Part shown: one piece after another, positions 23,504-34,631 of the stretch
How the letters are laid out: every line of letters begins with the position of its first letter
How positions within the stretch are numbered: position 1 is the stretch's first letter
Origin: Macrophomina tecta
Taxonomy: Eukaryota > Ascomycota > Dothideomycetes > Botryosphaeriales > Botryosphaeriaceae
Direction of reading: 5' to 3'
Assembly (NCBI GenBank): GCA_024180945.1
Contig: JAKSGN010000006.1
Span: 4,526,001-4,590,000, forward strand
DNA length: 64,000 bases
The notes under the pieces: model-generated
Database searches by the model: none
What the model was told of the DNA's origin: nothing
What the model saw: only the letters and a program-made list of their open reading frames with translations
Program-made: the position numbers and the translations under genes

Positions 23504-25140
23504 ATGGTCGCCGAAATCCCCAAGAACTACACTTCCTCTCCGTCTTCCTACTACGGAACCCCCCATCTGACGATCAATCGCGAGGCTACCATTGACCTCG
23601 ACTCTACTAATGCATTTGAAGGTACGCCCAGATCACCAGTCTGCGCGAGTTCGCGGCTAACAGACGCACAGGTCCTGAGAAGCTCCTCGAAGTATGGTTC
23701 AGCCCGTCGGCTACCTTGCTTCCCGCCTCGGCCCAGCCCAACGGCTTGAAGTCCGTCCCTGCCGACACTTGGAAGGAGATGCTTGATCTGGTCAACTGCA
23801 AGGTCCTGTCCATCGTCGAGTCTCAGGATGTCGATGCATACCTCCTCTCGGAGTCTAGCATGTTTGTCTGGCCTCACAAGCTAGTGCTCAAGACCTGCGG
23901 CACCACCACCTTGCTCTACGGACTTCCGCGCATGCTGGAGATCGCTGCTCTTTCCGCCGGGTTCCCTGGTGTTCCTGCTAACCTGCCCAAGGGCATTCCC
24001 GCGGCCGCCACTCCGTACCGCGTCTTCTACAGCCGCAAGAATTTCCTGTTTCCCGATCAGCAGCGCGGTCCACACCGGAGCTGGCGCGACGAAGTCAAGT
24101 TCCTGGACAAGATGTTCATTGGAGGCAGCGCCTACATGATTGGCAAGATGAATGGGGAGCACTGGTATCTCTACATTACCGGCCCGGACACGCGTCTCAC
24201 CCCTCCCTCTACGCCGGATAGTGAACGCAACCCGGAAACCGAGACGAAGTACTTGAATGTGCCGCAGCGGATGGTGGCCGGTGCGGCAACCGACGAGGCG
24301 CAGGACGAGACCTTGGAGGTGCTCATGACCGATCTTGACGAGGAGAATGCCCGTCAGTTCTACCTCGAAGACGCGAGTGCGGTCGCGGAAGGTCGGTACT
24401 TCCAGAAGGCTCGTGAGGCGCGCAAGAATGCTATTAAGAGTCTTGGTATCATCCACGAGGAAGGCTCTGCCGAGTCTAGCTTGGCTGGCAGCACCCTTCT
24501 GAACGGCAGCTCGAACAACAACGACAACTTCGATGTGTTCGAGCAGACATCTTCCGACCACAGTGGATTCCCGTCGGACGCCTCTGAGGACGACCTTACG
24601 TTCCCTGAGGAGCTCACTACCGAAGGCCACACGCTTGGAACAGTCGTCTCCGAGTCTTGCGGTCTTTCGGACGTCTATCCGACCAGCAAGTACCCTGACG
24701 CGCGCATTGACGCCTACTTGTTCACCCCCTGCGGCTTCTCGGCCAACGGTGTCATTCCTGCTCCTGGCGGCCCCAATGGCACTGACGCGACCCATTACTT
24801 CACAGTTCACGTTACGCCGGAGCCCCAGTGCTCGTATGCTTCCTTCGAGACCAACGTTCCGGCGCGCCAGAGTGGCCGGGAGACTGCCGACATTGTCGAG
24901 CAGGTCGTGAAGATCTTCAAGCCGGGCCGCTTCAGTGTGACTCTTTTTGAGGCCAAGCCCGCCGAGGACGAGACGCTTGCATCGGCCGCCAAACGCAGTG
25001 CCCGTATGGACAGCATCAAGGGATACAAGAGGGTCGATCGCGTCATCCACGATCTGGATGGGTACGACCTTGTCTTCCGTTACTATGAGCGCTTTGACTG
25101 GAAGGGTGGTGCTCCTAGGCTTGGCGAGAACGGATACTAG
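23504..25140 (+). CDS. SPE2: S-adenosylmethionine decarboxylase proenzyme
   Basis: Exons 23504-23621 and 23672-25140 (50-nt intron with GGCTAAC branch motif) give 528 aa. The self-cleavage site lies in LSESSMFVWPHKLVLKTCG; by family knowledge the chain breaks between Glu100 and Ser101, and Ser101 becomes the pyruvoyl cofactor of the alpha chain. CGTTTLL follows, as expected for the active site. Later blocks (QFYLEDASA, SDVYPTSKYPDARIDAYLF, PEPQCSYASFET) are typical of eukaryotic AdoMetDC. The enzyme makes decarboxylated SAM, the aminopropyl donor for spermidine and spermine. The protein is longer than the human enzyme (334 aa) because of an acidic insert around residues 200-350, which is usual in filamentous fungi. 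See the leader uORF for possible translational control. Confidence 0.96.
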
Positions 25141-25496
25141 GTTGAGGGAGGCTCTTGGTTATGAGGTGTGGGTTTCTTCCTTGCCGGTGTTTTTGTCTTG
25201 GCCTATATCTCACACCGTCCCTACCGCACGGCTCTTTCGGCTCTGTGTTCGACTTCAGGACACCGAGGACACGATGTCTTGGTATCCTTCTCTCTCTTTT
25301 TTTTTTTTTCTCCTCCCCGTCTTTCCTGGATCCTAATTGTTTTGCTTCGGTAATGGAGTTTGATAATGAATAACGGTCTATTTTTGAAGCACTTTTCAGT
25401 TTCCTTGAGATGTGAATGACGTGATTTTGCTGTACGAAGGCACTCAAGCTCGATATTGTCTCACTCGGCTTAACGAGTCTGGACCTTCCATCTGTT

Positions 25497-25498
<2 letters not shown>

Positions 25499-25530
<32 letters not shown>
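25499..25530. repeat. (TA)n microsatellite
   Basis: About fifteen uninterrupted TA dinucleotides lie between the SPE2 3' flank and the Zn2Cys6 gene. Confidence 0.95.
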
Positions 25531-25532
<2 letters not shown>

Positions 25533-25692
25533 CAGCATGTTGACGACACTCATACAGCTGTAGCTGAAACAAGCCTTTCCAACATTCAGCTCCGTAGCAC
25601 TGCTGCCTGGCACTCACGTGACGAACGTCAATCAAGTCCCGGTCCGCGTATTTCCGGTGCAGTTGTCTGCACTCCCATGTATCTATCACGGC

Positions 25693-27611
25693 ATGGAGAC
25701 GGACAGGATCAAGACGTGCCAGAATTGCTCCGTTGCGAAAATTCGGTGCCACCGCAGCCAACTGGAGGGACCCTGCGACCGCTGTCGCCGCCTACACAAA
25801 GATTGTGCTTTCCGCCCCGCACGCCGCCGTCTCAACCAGAGACCGCGGGACTCGTAAGCGTGGAGAATGTTGGGAATCCACTGTTCTGCTAACCTCTGAC
25901 CAGGCACAATGATCCGCTGGCCTCCATCGAGGCGAAGCTTGATCAGCTCTTGAGCTATCATGAAGCCGGCCAGCCTGAATCTGCTGCTTCGGCCTCAGCT
26001 ACACCTGATGTCTGCGATGTCATGGGCGCCGGCCTTGTCAGTTCGAAAGCCGCGGAGTACTACGTTGAGCTGTACAAATCGAACTTGACTCCACATTTTC
26101 CATTCGTGGTGATCCATCCAGATGTCTCTGCTGAGCAGCTGCGGCAAGAGAGGCCGCTTTTGTTTCTGGCTGTATTGACGGCCGCTGCATTTGGCGACGT
26201 GCCTGTGCAGAGATCGCTTGCAAAGCGTATGCGCGATGCCCTAGGCCAGAGCGTTGCTGGACATGGCGACATGTCTTTTGAGATGCTGCAGGCTTTGCTT
26301 GTGCACATTGCCTGGTTTGTCTGCGTTTGATGGAATGCATCTCTTCCTGTTAACTCTCTGTAGGACTCAATTCCATCCGCACCCAAAGCGTTATACTCAA
26401 TATCTGCAATTTGCAATCAGCGTCATCGTCGACCAACGTCTTGAACGCCCGCCTCGGTCGTTTCCGCTGAAGACCCACGTTGGAGCTTCAGTCGATGACC
26501 ATATCGTACAACCGCCGCTCCGAAGCAATGACGTGCTTCGAGCTGTTGCTGGCTGCTATTATCTTTCCTCAACGTAGGCTCTTGGCCGTATACCATTGGA
26601 ATGCGCTCTGACTGGCTTAGCGTCTCCACCCTCTTGCAGAAGCTGAACACTTTCCAATACACTGATTATATCGGAGACTGCTGCAAGGCGCTGAGTGCAA
26701 CCCCAGAATTTCCGACAGACAAATTTTTGCATAGCATCATCCAGCTTCAGCGCTTGATGGAGTCCATCGATCCATACCCATTTGCGATAGGCTCTGCAAC
26801 CACAGCGGACATTCCAGAAGTCGATTATTCGCGCATTCAGGTGGACCTCGAGAACCTGAGAATGAACATGCCGTTCACTTTGAACGAGAGCTGTAAGTGG
26901 GCTCCGTCCGCGCTTTGAGCCACGCCCTGACACCGATGATGTGCAGGTCTAGTGTTCATGCTCTTCCATGCGGTCCAGCTCCATGCCGTGCAGATGCGCC
27001 TGTTTCTCTCCGGGTTGCGTGCAGGCGTCTCAAACGACATCCAAGAACTGGACGAAGGCTTCAAGGCGGCAAACGCGCTGTTTGGATACTATCTGTCTCT
27101 CCCCTTGCGCAGGGAATCGACCTTCAACAACTCGGAGTGGTTGCAGCTCAGCTTCGCACTGACCGTCGGGGCTAAGCTCATGTTTGCTGCGTCGGACCAC
27201 ATGCTCGCTCGCGCAGCAAAAGAGCTGCGCGCCTCTCTGGACATGTCGGCCATCTTCCGTCAAGTGCTCCTGAGGCTGAATGCATTGGAATCCCCTGCCG
27301 CAGACGGTCCCGACGAGCCGGATGTGTTCCGTCAATACGGGCAACGCGTGAAGCGCATGCAGACCTGGTTTGAAGATCGATTCGTCCGGGCACAGGAGTG
27401 TGAGCAAGCAACGGGTTTGAGCGGAACCAATGAACGCGCTGGGGATGGTGGCCCGCAAATGTCTGGCGGTGAAATGCTGCTGCCTGAGCTGCAACCCCTA
27501 GGAGGATTGGGGGCTTACGACGCGCAACTAGCCTCTTTCTTCCCCCACGAGCTACAGACAGCATATGGCTGGAGTGACTGGGCAGCGTACCCTAACTTCT
27601 TCGGGCACTAA
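25693..27611 (+). CDS. Zn2Cys6 fungal-type transcription factor
   Basis: Exons 25693-25853, 25904-26314, 26364-26573, 26621-26892 and 26947-27611 give 572 aa; all introns are about 50 nt. Residues 8-37 form a binuclear zinc cluster with six cysteines: CQNCSVAKIRC, then CDRCRRLHKDC. A linker with SIEAKLDQLLSY may be a short coiled coil for dimerisation. The remainder resembles the alpha-helical middle region of fungal regulators. The ATG at 25693 is preferred to frames opening further upstream because zinc-cluster proteins usually start just before the first Cys. Targets are unknown. The RTA1-like gene lies 0.7 kb downstream on the same strand, which permits but does not show a functional link. 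Confidence 0.9.
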
Positions 27612-28328
27612 GGAGACCAAGAAGGAGATGGAGAAGGAGAAATATGGAGACACCAACTCACCGCGGTAATCGCGCATCTGCATTATCTCAGCAGTCCTCC
27701 CCAACGCCAAAGATTTGGGATCATGAAGGGTTTCCGCTCCGAGTTTGAGATCCCAGCAAATACCCACCGTTCCTGAGGTCGGGCCGGTCATCATGGCGCG
27801 CTTGGTAACTTTCCGGGCCGTCTCTAAGCATGTGGTCGAAATCTTTAATTATCATCTTGGACACTTTAATCAGTGTATTTGCGCGACCTGCCGCATGCTT
27901 ATACGTTGGGGGTGGCTGAGCCTGGACGGTAATCCTTCCCTCCGTGTCCGAGGCCTTGTCCGTATCCGTGTCCGTGCCTGTAAGACTGCGCACTGCGGCT
28001 CAGGCAACAACAAACTCTCGTCCCTGATTCGTCAATCCTTTCAGCCTCTACGTTATGGATAGCGAAGGATCACTGCGCCTCTCCACAGGTGCGCGTTTGC
28101 ACCCTAGAGGCTTACAACGGTGAAGAAACTCTGTAAGCGGATGCGGCAGTGGCAGGATGCACTGCCATCAGCTTCAGATATGAGGAAGTTCTGTGATGTT
28201 ACTTAAGTATCAGCGAACTACAACATCATCGTAGCACTCAGCAGGTTCAATCCTACCATCGCACACCCTTTCCCTTACGCGTTCCTCCTGTTCTATAGTG
28301 ATCTGGTACCCGAACATATTCGCCCACA
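27612..28328. other. Spacer, no gene seen
   Basis: No coding signal or repeat was recognised between the regulator and the RTA1-like gene. Confidence 0.4.
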
Positions 28329-29470
28329 ATGTCATCCGACGCACGCGATCCCTCCGATTACTGCACGCTGGACACCTGCCCGCTCAGCGAAGCCAACTTC
28401 ACCTACGTGCCCACCCTCGCCGGCAACGCCACTTATCTAGCCTTCTTCGCGTTGCTGTTGCCCATCCAGCTCTTCCTTGGCATCCGCTACCGCACCTGGG
28501 GCTTCCTGGCTGGTATGACCGGCGGGCTGGTCCTCGAGATCATCGGCTACGTCGGCCGCATCCAGCTGCACTTTAACCCCTTCCCTTTCGATCCCTTCCT
28601 GGAGTGAGTACAGCACCGCCCTCCCTCTAACGCCCGCCGTCCCATGCTAACTGCGTTTGCTCCCTTTCTCCCGCACAACAGATACCTCATCTGCCTCACC
28701 ATCGGGCCCGCCTTCCTCAGCGCGGCCATCTACCTCTGCCTCTCGCGCATCGTCGTCGCGTACGGCGAGCGCGTCTCGCGCCTGCGCCCGCGCACCTACG
28801 CCATCTTCTTCGTGTGCTGCGACTTCGTGAGCCTGGTCCTGCAAGCCGCCGGCGGGGCCATCACCGCCACCGCCGACCACGACAAGAAGATGAGCGATCT
28901 GGGCATCGACATCATGATCGCCGGGCTGGCCAGCCAGGTCGCGTCGCTAGCGATCTTCATGGCGCTGGGGGCCGAGTTTGCGGTAAGATGCTGGAGGGAT
29001 CCGGGGGCGTTGGAGGAGGGGTTTAGGGACGTCAGGAGGGGGTGGGTCTGGAAGGGATTCCTTGGGGGTAAGTGCATAAATTTTTATTTTTCTCTTTCGC
29101 CCCATTCCCTGTGACTGTTGCGACTGGGGACGAGGTGTGCTGACAGTGCTCTTCTTTTCTCGTAGCGATTGCCCTGGCCACCACGACGATCTTCGTTCGC
29201 TGCGTGTACCGACTCGTCGAGCTGCAGGAAGGATTCGACGGCGAGCTCGCGAACGACGAGGTCATTTTCATGGTGCTGGAGGGCCCGATGATTATTATTG
29301 CGTGCATCGCGCTGACAGTGTTCCACCCGGGCGTGTGCTTCAGGGGCAGGTGGGCGGAGGCGAACTGGTCGTTTGGAAAAGGCAAGGTGACTGTTGAGGG
29401 GAAGAAGACAGGGTATTCGTCGTCCTCTGTTGAGACTGTGGGCGGGTATGAGATGGGTGCACGTCGTTGA
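28329..29470 (+). CDS. RTA1-like seven-helix membrane protein
   Basis: Exons 28329-28603, 28682-29067 and 29166-29470 give 321 aa; introns are 78 and 98 nt. The N-terminus is probably luminal or extracellular, with NFT and NAT glycosylation sequons. About seven hydrophobic helices follow, including [52 protein letters not shown] and [16 protein letters not shown]. The E-I-x-G-Y-x-x-R and C-D-x-x-S-x-x-x-Q-x-x-G-G signatures are typical of the fungal RTA1/RSB1 family. Members confer resistance to 7-aminocholesterol (Rta1) or move sphingoid long-chain bases (Rsb1) at the plasma membrane. The specific substrate cannot be told from sequence. Confidence 0.92.
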
Positions 29471-29700
29471 TAGAGAAGCGAGTACGATAGGTTAAAATCC
29501 GGGAGAGCCTATCATAAGAGTGATTAGAGATAGCAGATGAGGACGGCGCTTTGAGGCGTGATGGCCTTTGTTTATTTATCAGTATAGAGTTTTGCAGGAC
29601 AATGAATGATTTACGAGTCGGGGCTCCTCTCATACTTCCATGTCTTCAGCGCATTCAGGAAGTGACGTGTGACCTCGATTTGACTATCGACCTACGCTTG

Positions 29701-30680
29701 TCACAGATGCCGCAGATGAATGGAAAGCTTAAGGGTATCATTGACGGCCCTTACAAATTCCTCGCAATCAGAGCATACTGCGGTACTGATAAGTATGGTG
29801 ACCTCCGAACGCTCGGCCGGGCCTTTTGGGCCAGTTTCTCCACAACCGCTCCAGTTGACCTCCTTCAGCGGTCTCAGGAGGTAAGAAAACGTGCTTGTGT
29901 TTGAAGCATGCAACAAGCTGCTTCTCAGCGTGGCAGGCGCTAAACCTTCCGGGCTCTCCACGATCCCAGCCAGTATTGCGAAGATGGTGTCCGACAATGC
30001 CTGAAATTCTTCAAGCTTCATCTGTCCAGGGGATCCGGGTACAAGGAATCCCTCCTGCCCGTAACTCCACCCGCTTCGGGCTGCAATGGTCTGGAAAGGA
30101 CGCCCGCGGTCGATCCATGCAGCGGTCCTTGTCAGCCTGTCGACATCAAAACTCTCGATAGGGGCCAATAACTTGATAGCGCTCTCTGGCCTGGATTTGA
30201 CCAAGGAAAAGTGGTCAAAACCGGGTGAGCGAGACGCAGTTTCTCTTTCTTCCTCAGGAGTGTCATCAAATAGCCGGACGATCTCTCGACGGTCCTTGTC
30301 TCTTGAATATGTGTCTTTCTTGTAGAATTGGTGCCGGCCTCCGGCTCGACCAAACCGCTCATCAGTTATGATCTTTCCCCTCGATGAGAATATCCTTCTC
30401 GTCTGGAGTATTCATAAAATTTCTGGCCTCACTCACGTCCCCAAGCGCGCAATCCAACGAAGCCGAGTCTATCTTCGTGTCATCCAGGCCCAATTCGGTG
30501 GCTTCGTCGAAATTTGGCCTGAACTGCCGTTCAACTTTGTCGAGTCTCAGCCTGAATCCCGGCAAGTCCTCTGCCGGCGTTCCACATGTGACAGATATAC
30601 CTTTCTCCTTGTCGATCTTGTAGCCGACGGCGGATCCGCGGACCTGGAAGGGAAAACGTATCAGGTACTGGTATGTACGG
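29701..30680 (-). pseudogene. Unrecognised decayed gene with frameshift
   Basis: Two protein-like minus-strand frames abut. The upstream one contains GSAVGYKIDKEKG and PGFRLRLDKVERQFRPNFDE and ends at a TGA at 30362-30364. One frame over, just before that stop, sequence continues as ITDERFGRAGGRHQFY and REIVRLFDDTPEEERETAS, then runs through WIDRGRPFQTIAARSGW to a stop at 29701. The composition (charged, no low complexity) suggests real coding sequence broken by a one-base shift near 30360-30372. I do not recognise the family. Upstream sequence to about 31400 holds further fragments with in-frame stops and may belong to the same former gene. Confidence 0.4.
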
Positions 30681-31344
30681 CTTGCTTCCCGGCTGCGGAA
30701 GTGGCGTGTCCGTTTGTGGTCTTCTTAGAGGCCACTGTGTCGGCCATCCCCTTCATCGACGGATAAGAAGCCACGGGTATGCAAATGTTCCCAAAAGGGG
30801 CATCGGATACGAATTGCCACCGCGTCCCACCAGACGACATGAGCAGGGGGTATATCTTGCATGATGGTGATGTATAGAGCTTTTACACTAAGAGGCTACG
30901 AATTTGTAGCTTTTTTGAGGGATGATCCTGCGGGGTTTTTGGTGACGGTGTGGCCACGGCCCCGCGATGCAGATAGAAGCGGGGTTGTGCTGCTTCATGA
31001 ACACCAATTGAAGACTATTAAGGAGGCTGGTCCTGTATTCGAATCAGTGCGTGAAAATTTCTCGCGTAACACGGGCTGTTCTTGGCAGAGCAGAGATCTC
31101 GCCGATGACTTTGCCCTTGACTAACACTTCTTTTACAGTTCACTGTTCATTCTGAAGGAGCTGCATGGCTCATTATCTTCCATCCACAAACTGGTTGCTA
31201 CCGGTATACCTCACTCCCTCTTGCATCATACAGCCCTGACGCAAACCCGTCGAACGCGAGGCGTATGCGCAGAATGTTGAAGTACGGTGGGCATTGTGTG
31301 TGGGTGATGAGAGATACCAGACGGACGTCGTTTCCCTCATCTTC

Positions 31345-32540
31345 CAACCACACCTGCAACCGGCCATCGTCATCGTCTCCTCGCCGGCTTGTCAGCACCG
31401 CTCACATGAGGTGCGTCAATGCGATGGCGGTCTTGCCCGAACCCGCGGCGGGCCGGCCAACGAAAGCACGCAGGAAGCGCGAGATGGAGGGCATCCCGCT
31501 CGCGCGCAGAGAGTCGTGAAGGAGCGGGAGTTCGGCGCGGAAGGCGCCGACGGCGCCGCTGCGTCGAGTTCCTCGAGCTCTTGAGTGTACTGTTGGCCGT
31601 GGTCAGTTTCCGTTTTCCGGTAGTATCAAAAGAAAAAAGAAATAGGAGTCTTACTTCGTCTTACCTTGCCCAACTCGATCAGCATGAATTCCTTGCCAAA
31701 AGCCACCGGTGTAGAGGCGGCTCACTGCTTTTCTTTTCTTTTCTTTCTTTTCTATCCCGCGGGACAACAGTACGTTTCGTCAACTCACCTGCCCCACGAC
31801 ATCCACCATCATCAGCGTCCACCACTTAAACACGTTCACCGCCCCATCTTCCCTCCCGCTCACCTCCTCCCTCATCCTCCCTCCGGCGCACTCCGCCTTC
31901 GCCCGCACCACCCCGTCCCAACTCGCTCTGAGGCCCGTCTTCGCCAAAGCCCGCGCGAACAGGCTCCGCCGCGCCGCGTGCACTTTCGGGTCCTGCAGAC
32001 TGAAGACGTCGTCGACGAGGCTGTTGCGAAAGGGGTCGTACCAGAAGGGGTTGACGAACGTGTTGGCGGTGCCGCCGCCGCCCGCGGTGGATGGGCGGGA
32101 AGGCCGGGAGCGAGGCGAAGTCGACTTCGGACGGCGCAATGCGGGCGGTCGGGCCGTGGCGGAGGTGCAGTGCGTGGATGTGGTGGAGGCGCCGGCCGCG
32201 CAGCGAGACGAGCTTGAGGGGCAGGGATGTGAGGGCGGCGTAGCGCGGGCCGGGGATGTGGCGGAGGGGGGTGAGCAGCGCGGGTTGGAGGGTCTGTTTT
32301 GTGGTTGTTAGGAGGGTGGATATCCTTGCTCTTTTAGTTTTCTTCTTGTCCATTTCCTTGCGAGTGGTTGGAGTTGGGATATGAATGGAATGACGGACCT
32401 TGATGACGTGAAATAGAATGAAGAGGGCGCCTGCGCCGTCGAGGCGCGTTCGTGGCGCGGGTACAGATAGGGCTGGTTCTGAAGGACGGTTGTTCTGGGA
32501 TTGAGGGTAGGATAGTTATGGCTAAGACGATTAGGAGCAT
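31345..32540 (-). pseudogene. Cytochrome P450 relic, multiple frameshifts, heme region missing
   Basis: From the ATG at 32540 a hydrophobic N-terminus is followed, with frame changes and an intron, by TPLRHIPGPRYAALTSL and TARIAPSEVDFA, the proline hinge and first sheets of a fungal P450. One frame over come NPFWYDPFRNSLVDDVFSL, HAARRSLFARALAKTGL and VNVFKWWTLMMVDVVGQ, the B'-C helix and WTLM..DVVGQ region of CYP65-like P450s. A further exon gives FGKEFMLIELGK, then YTQELEEL. The I-helix, ExxR and heme-binding Cys motif are absent. At least two or three one-base shifts plus the lost 3' half make this a pseudogene rather than a single assembly slip. The original substrate is unknown. Confidence 0.75.
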
Positions 32541-33680
32541 GGTATACAGCCTCTGAATAAGTCCACGGATATGAAATGTTGTTGCGTCACATTGAGGGGC
32601 TAATGAAATTGTTACTGAAGGAATTTGGAGTCTCCAATTTGTAGCCGATGTACTGCAGCTGCTTGATACGGACTCCTAGGCCGAAGTTTTTGTACGTGCT
32701 TCGAGCCACCGCGCGGACTAGGACTGCAGCAGTACCGACCGATTAGAATAATCGAACATTCGGGTAACGGCATCGGGTGAGGCTGAAATGCTGTAAAGGG
32801 GTATGCTAAGTGATATAACCCAATGAGAAGCTGCATATCTGCATGGTAATGTTAAGCTGCGTAGTTCTCTACTGGTGAATCACCGTTCGCTCCGCATCTC
32901 CGTCTCCCTTGCATTAAGAAAGTTGCTAACAAAGGACGCTAAGAAGTCAGATCCGTGAGATAAGCTTAAACAAACGCACTACGGTACGCCATGTTCGCGG
33001 GTAACTGGAGCGGGACCATCCTAGTAATGATAGTGCCTCAGTGCTGTTGTCGAAAAGTGTTTCGGCCCCGCACTCACAGCAGATACCAGAACCCAAAGTG
33101 AGAATAAGGCAACATAAAATCAATGTTGTTGACAGTGATACTTTCATATTAGGGGGAGGGATCGCGGGTGTAGTAGACACGGATACGACCGCTTATTCCC
33201 GGTACACCAATCTGACCTTACCGTGAGATATGTATCTCTGATCTTTAAATCTCATACTTTTATTGGACTACGTTCTCTGCTCAACACCAGGGAACAGGGT
33301 TGAATCAGTGCGCCTATTAATTGCTCTAATTGGACTTCGGACGGATGCTACCTGAACTGAGAGCGTCGAAGTGTCTCTTGCACGCGCATTCGCCAGACAG
33401 CGCTCAGCAAAGGTAGGACAGTAGTCTCTTTCTCTTCTGTGCGAATGACTCCAGTTCCTTTGTTCAACAGAAAGATGCGCCAACACCATTGTTCATCGGA
33501 AACCAAGGCAAGCGGAGAATGGCCGCTCCATCAAAGAAAGTGTCCACCACTCCTCCCACTCCCCCAAAGTAAACAATCCTATTGTGCAGAGTGATAACCG
33601 ATTATATCAACTCCACTCCAACACGCCGCCACACCATCCCACACAGCACCAAACACCGCATTCCCCCCGCACTCCCCAAC
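32541..33680. other. Gene-poor stretch
   Basis: No frame with a recognisable domain and no repeat structure was seen. Confidence 0.35.
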
Positions 33681-33872
33681 ATGAATACCCTCTCCCAGGC
33701 CTTCCTCAAAGCCGCCGGTGCTCTCGCAGACATGACCGCTCCCGCGCAGCCCGAAAGCCAGCAGCCTTGGCAGCACAAGCCTATGGACACAGATGAGGAC
33801 GGAGATGAGGGATACTATTCAGGGGAGGATGACAACGACGACGACGAGGATGAGGGCTACTCTTCGGATTGA
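33681..33872 (+). CDS. Small acidic hypothetical protein (63 aa)
   Basis: An ATG at 33681, preceded by a pyrimidine/C-rich leader ending in CCAAC, opens a 63-residue frame. The first half is amphipathic (TLSQAFLKAAGALADM). The second half is strongly acidic, with a run of Asp/Glu interspersed with Gly, Tyr and Ser (DEGYYSGED, DEDEGYSSD). It is followed closely by a T16 tract and an AT-rich 3' flank. No family is recognised. The GAN-rich region might instead be non-coding low-complexity DNA. Confidence 0.4.
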   Translation: MNTLSQAFLKAAGALADMTAPAQPESQQPWQHKPMDTDEDGDEGYYSGEDDNDDDEDEGYSSD

Positions 33873-34631
33873 ATGTATCAGGCGAAGCCGAGCCCACGAA
33901 ACGATGTCTTTTCACGGTAGTTTTTTTTTTTTTTTTGTTTTTTGTTTTTTTGGCTGTTGTGTGAAATTCTTTTAGCCTTTGTCAGCTCTGATTCTGATGT
34001 TTGCTTGGGGTGCTGCATTGCATTTGGCTTTACATACAACGGAAAAAGCGGAGAGAAAGTTGGTGCGGAAAGGCTGACATTGTGAAACAATAAAATATCT
34101 ATACAGAATCCGAGCGCGCTTTTGCTGGTCCAAACAGCATATGGTGAAAGCATGACCTTTGTGGCTGCTGCAGCAGTAAATTAATTGCTGACGACCGAAA
34201 GACGCGTTTCGGTGCTGCCGTGCACGCGAGGGGCCAGAACTCAGCAATGGTATCAACAAAGCAACAGGCATCTCCATAGTCTTTGACAAGCTGCTCCGGC
34301 AACGAGTCACTTATAGAGAGTGTGCAATGAACTTATCAAGTCATGAATCATCCATTTCTCCCGTTGTATAACAATCTACTCCATTCCACTCTATGCTCCG
34401 TTTCCCACGCTTGCTAGCCCAATCTTTTCAACGTCAAAGCGCCTTCTCTAATGAATAACCAACATCCCGCTCTGCGTGATTGTTGGATCTGTCACAAATG
34501 TGGAGAAGCGAAGCATTCATCCAGATCCAAGCTTCCAAAAAGGCTAGGGGAATTCAAACCCGGACGAATGCTTCCACTACACATCATTGCCTGCACCATT
34601 GCAATATCCCTAATACGGACCTCCCGTCCCT
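33873..34631. other. Spacer with T-tract, no gene seen
   Basis: A T16 run is at 33921-33936, followed by shorter T runs. A short plus frame near 34480 has a CxxCHxCG motif but no other support. Confidence 0.35.

Noticed and set aside
23881..25050. 389-codon minus frame opposite SPE2
   Set aside because: It is the antisense shadow of a well-supported conserved gene.
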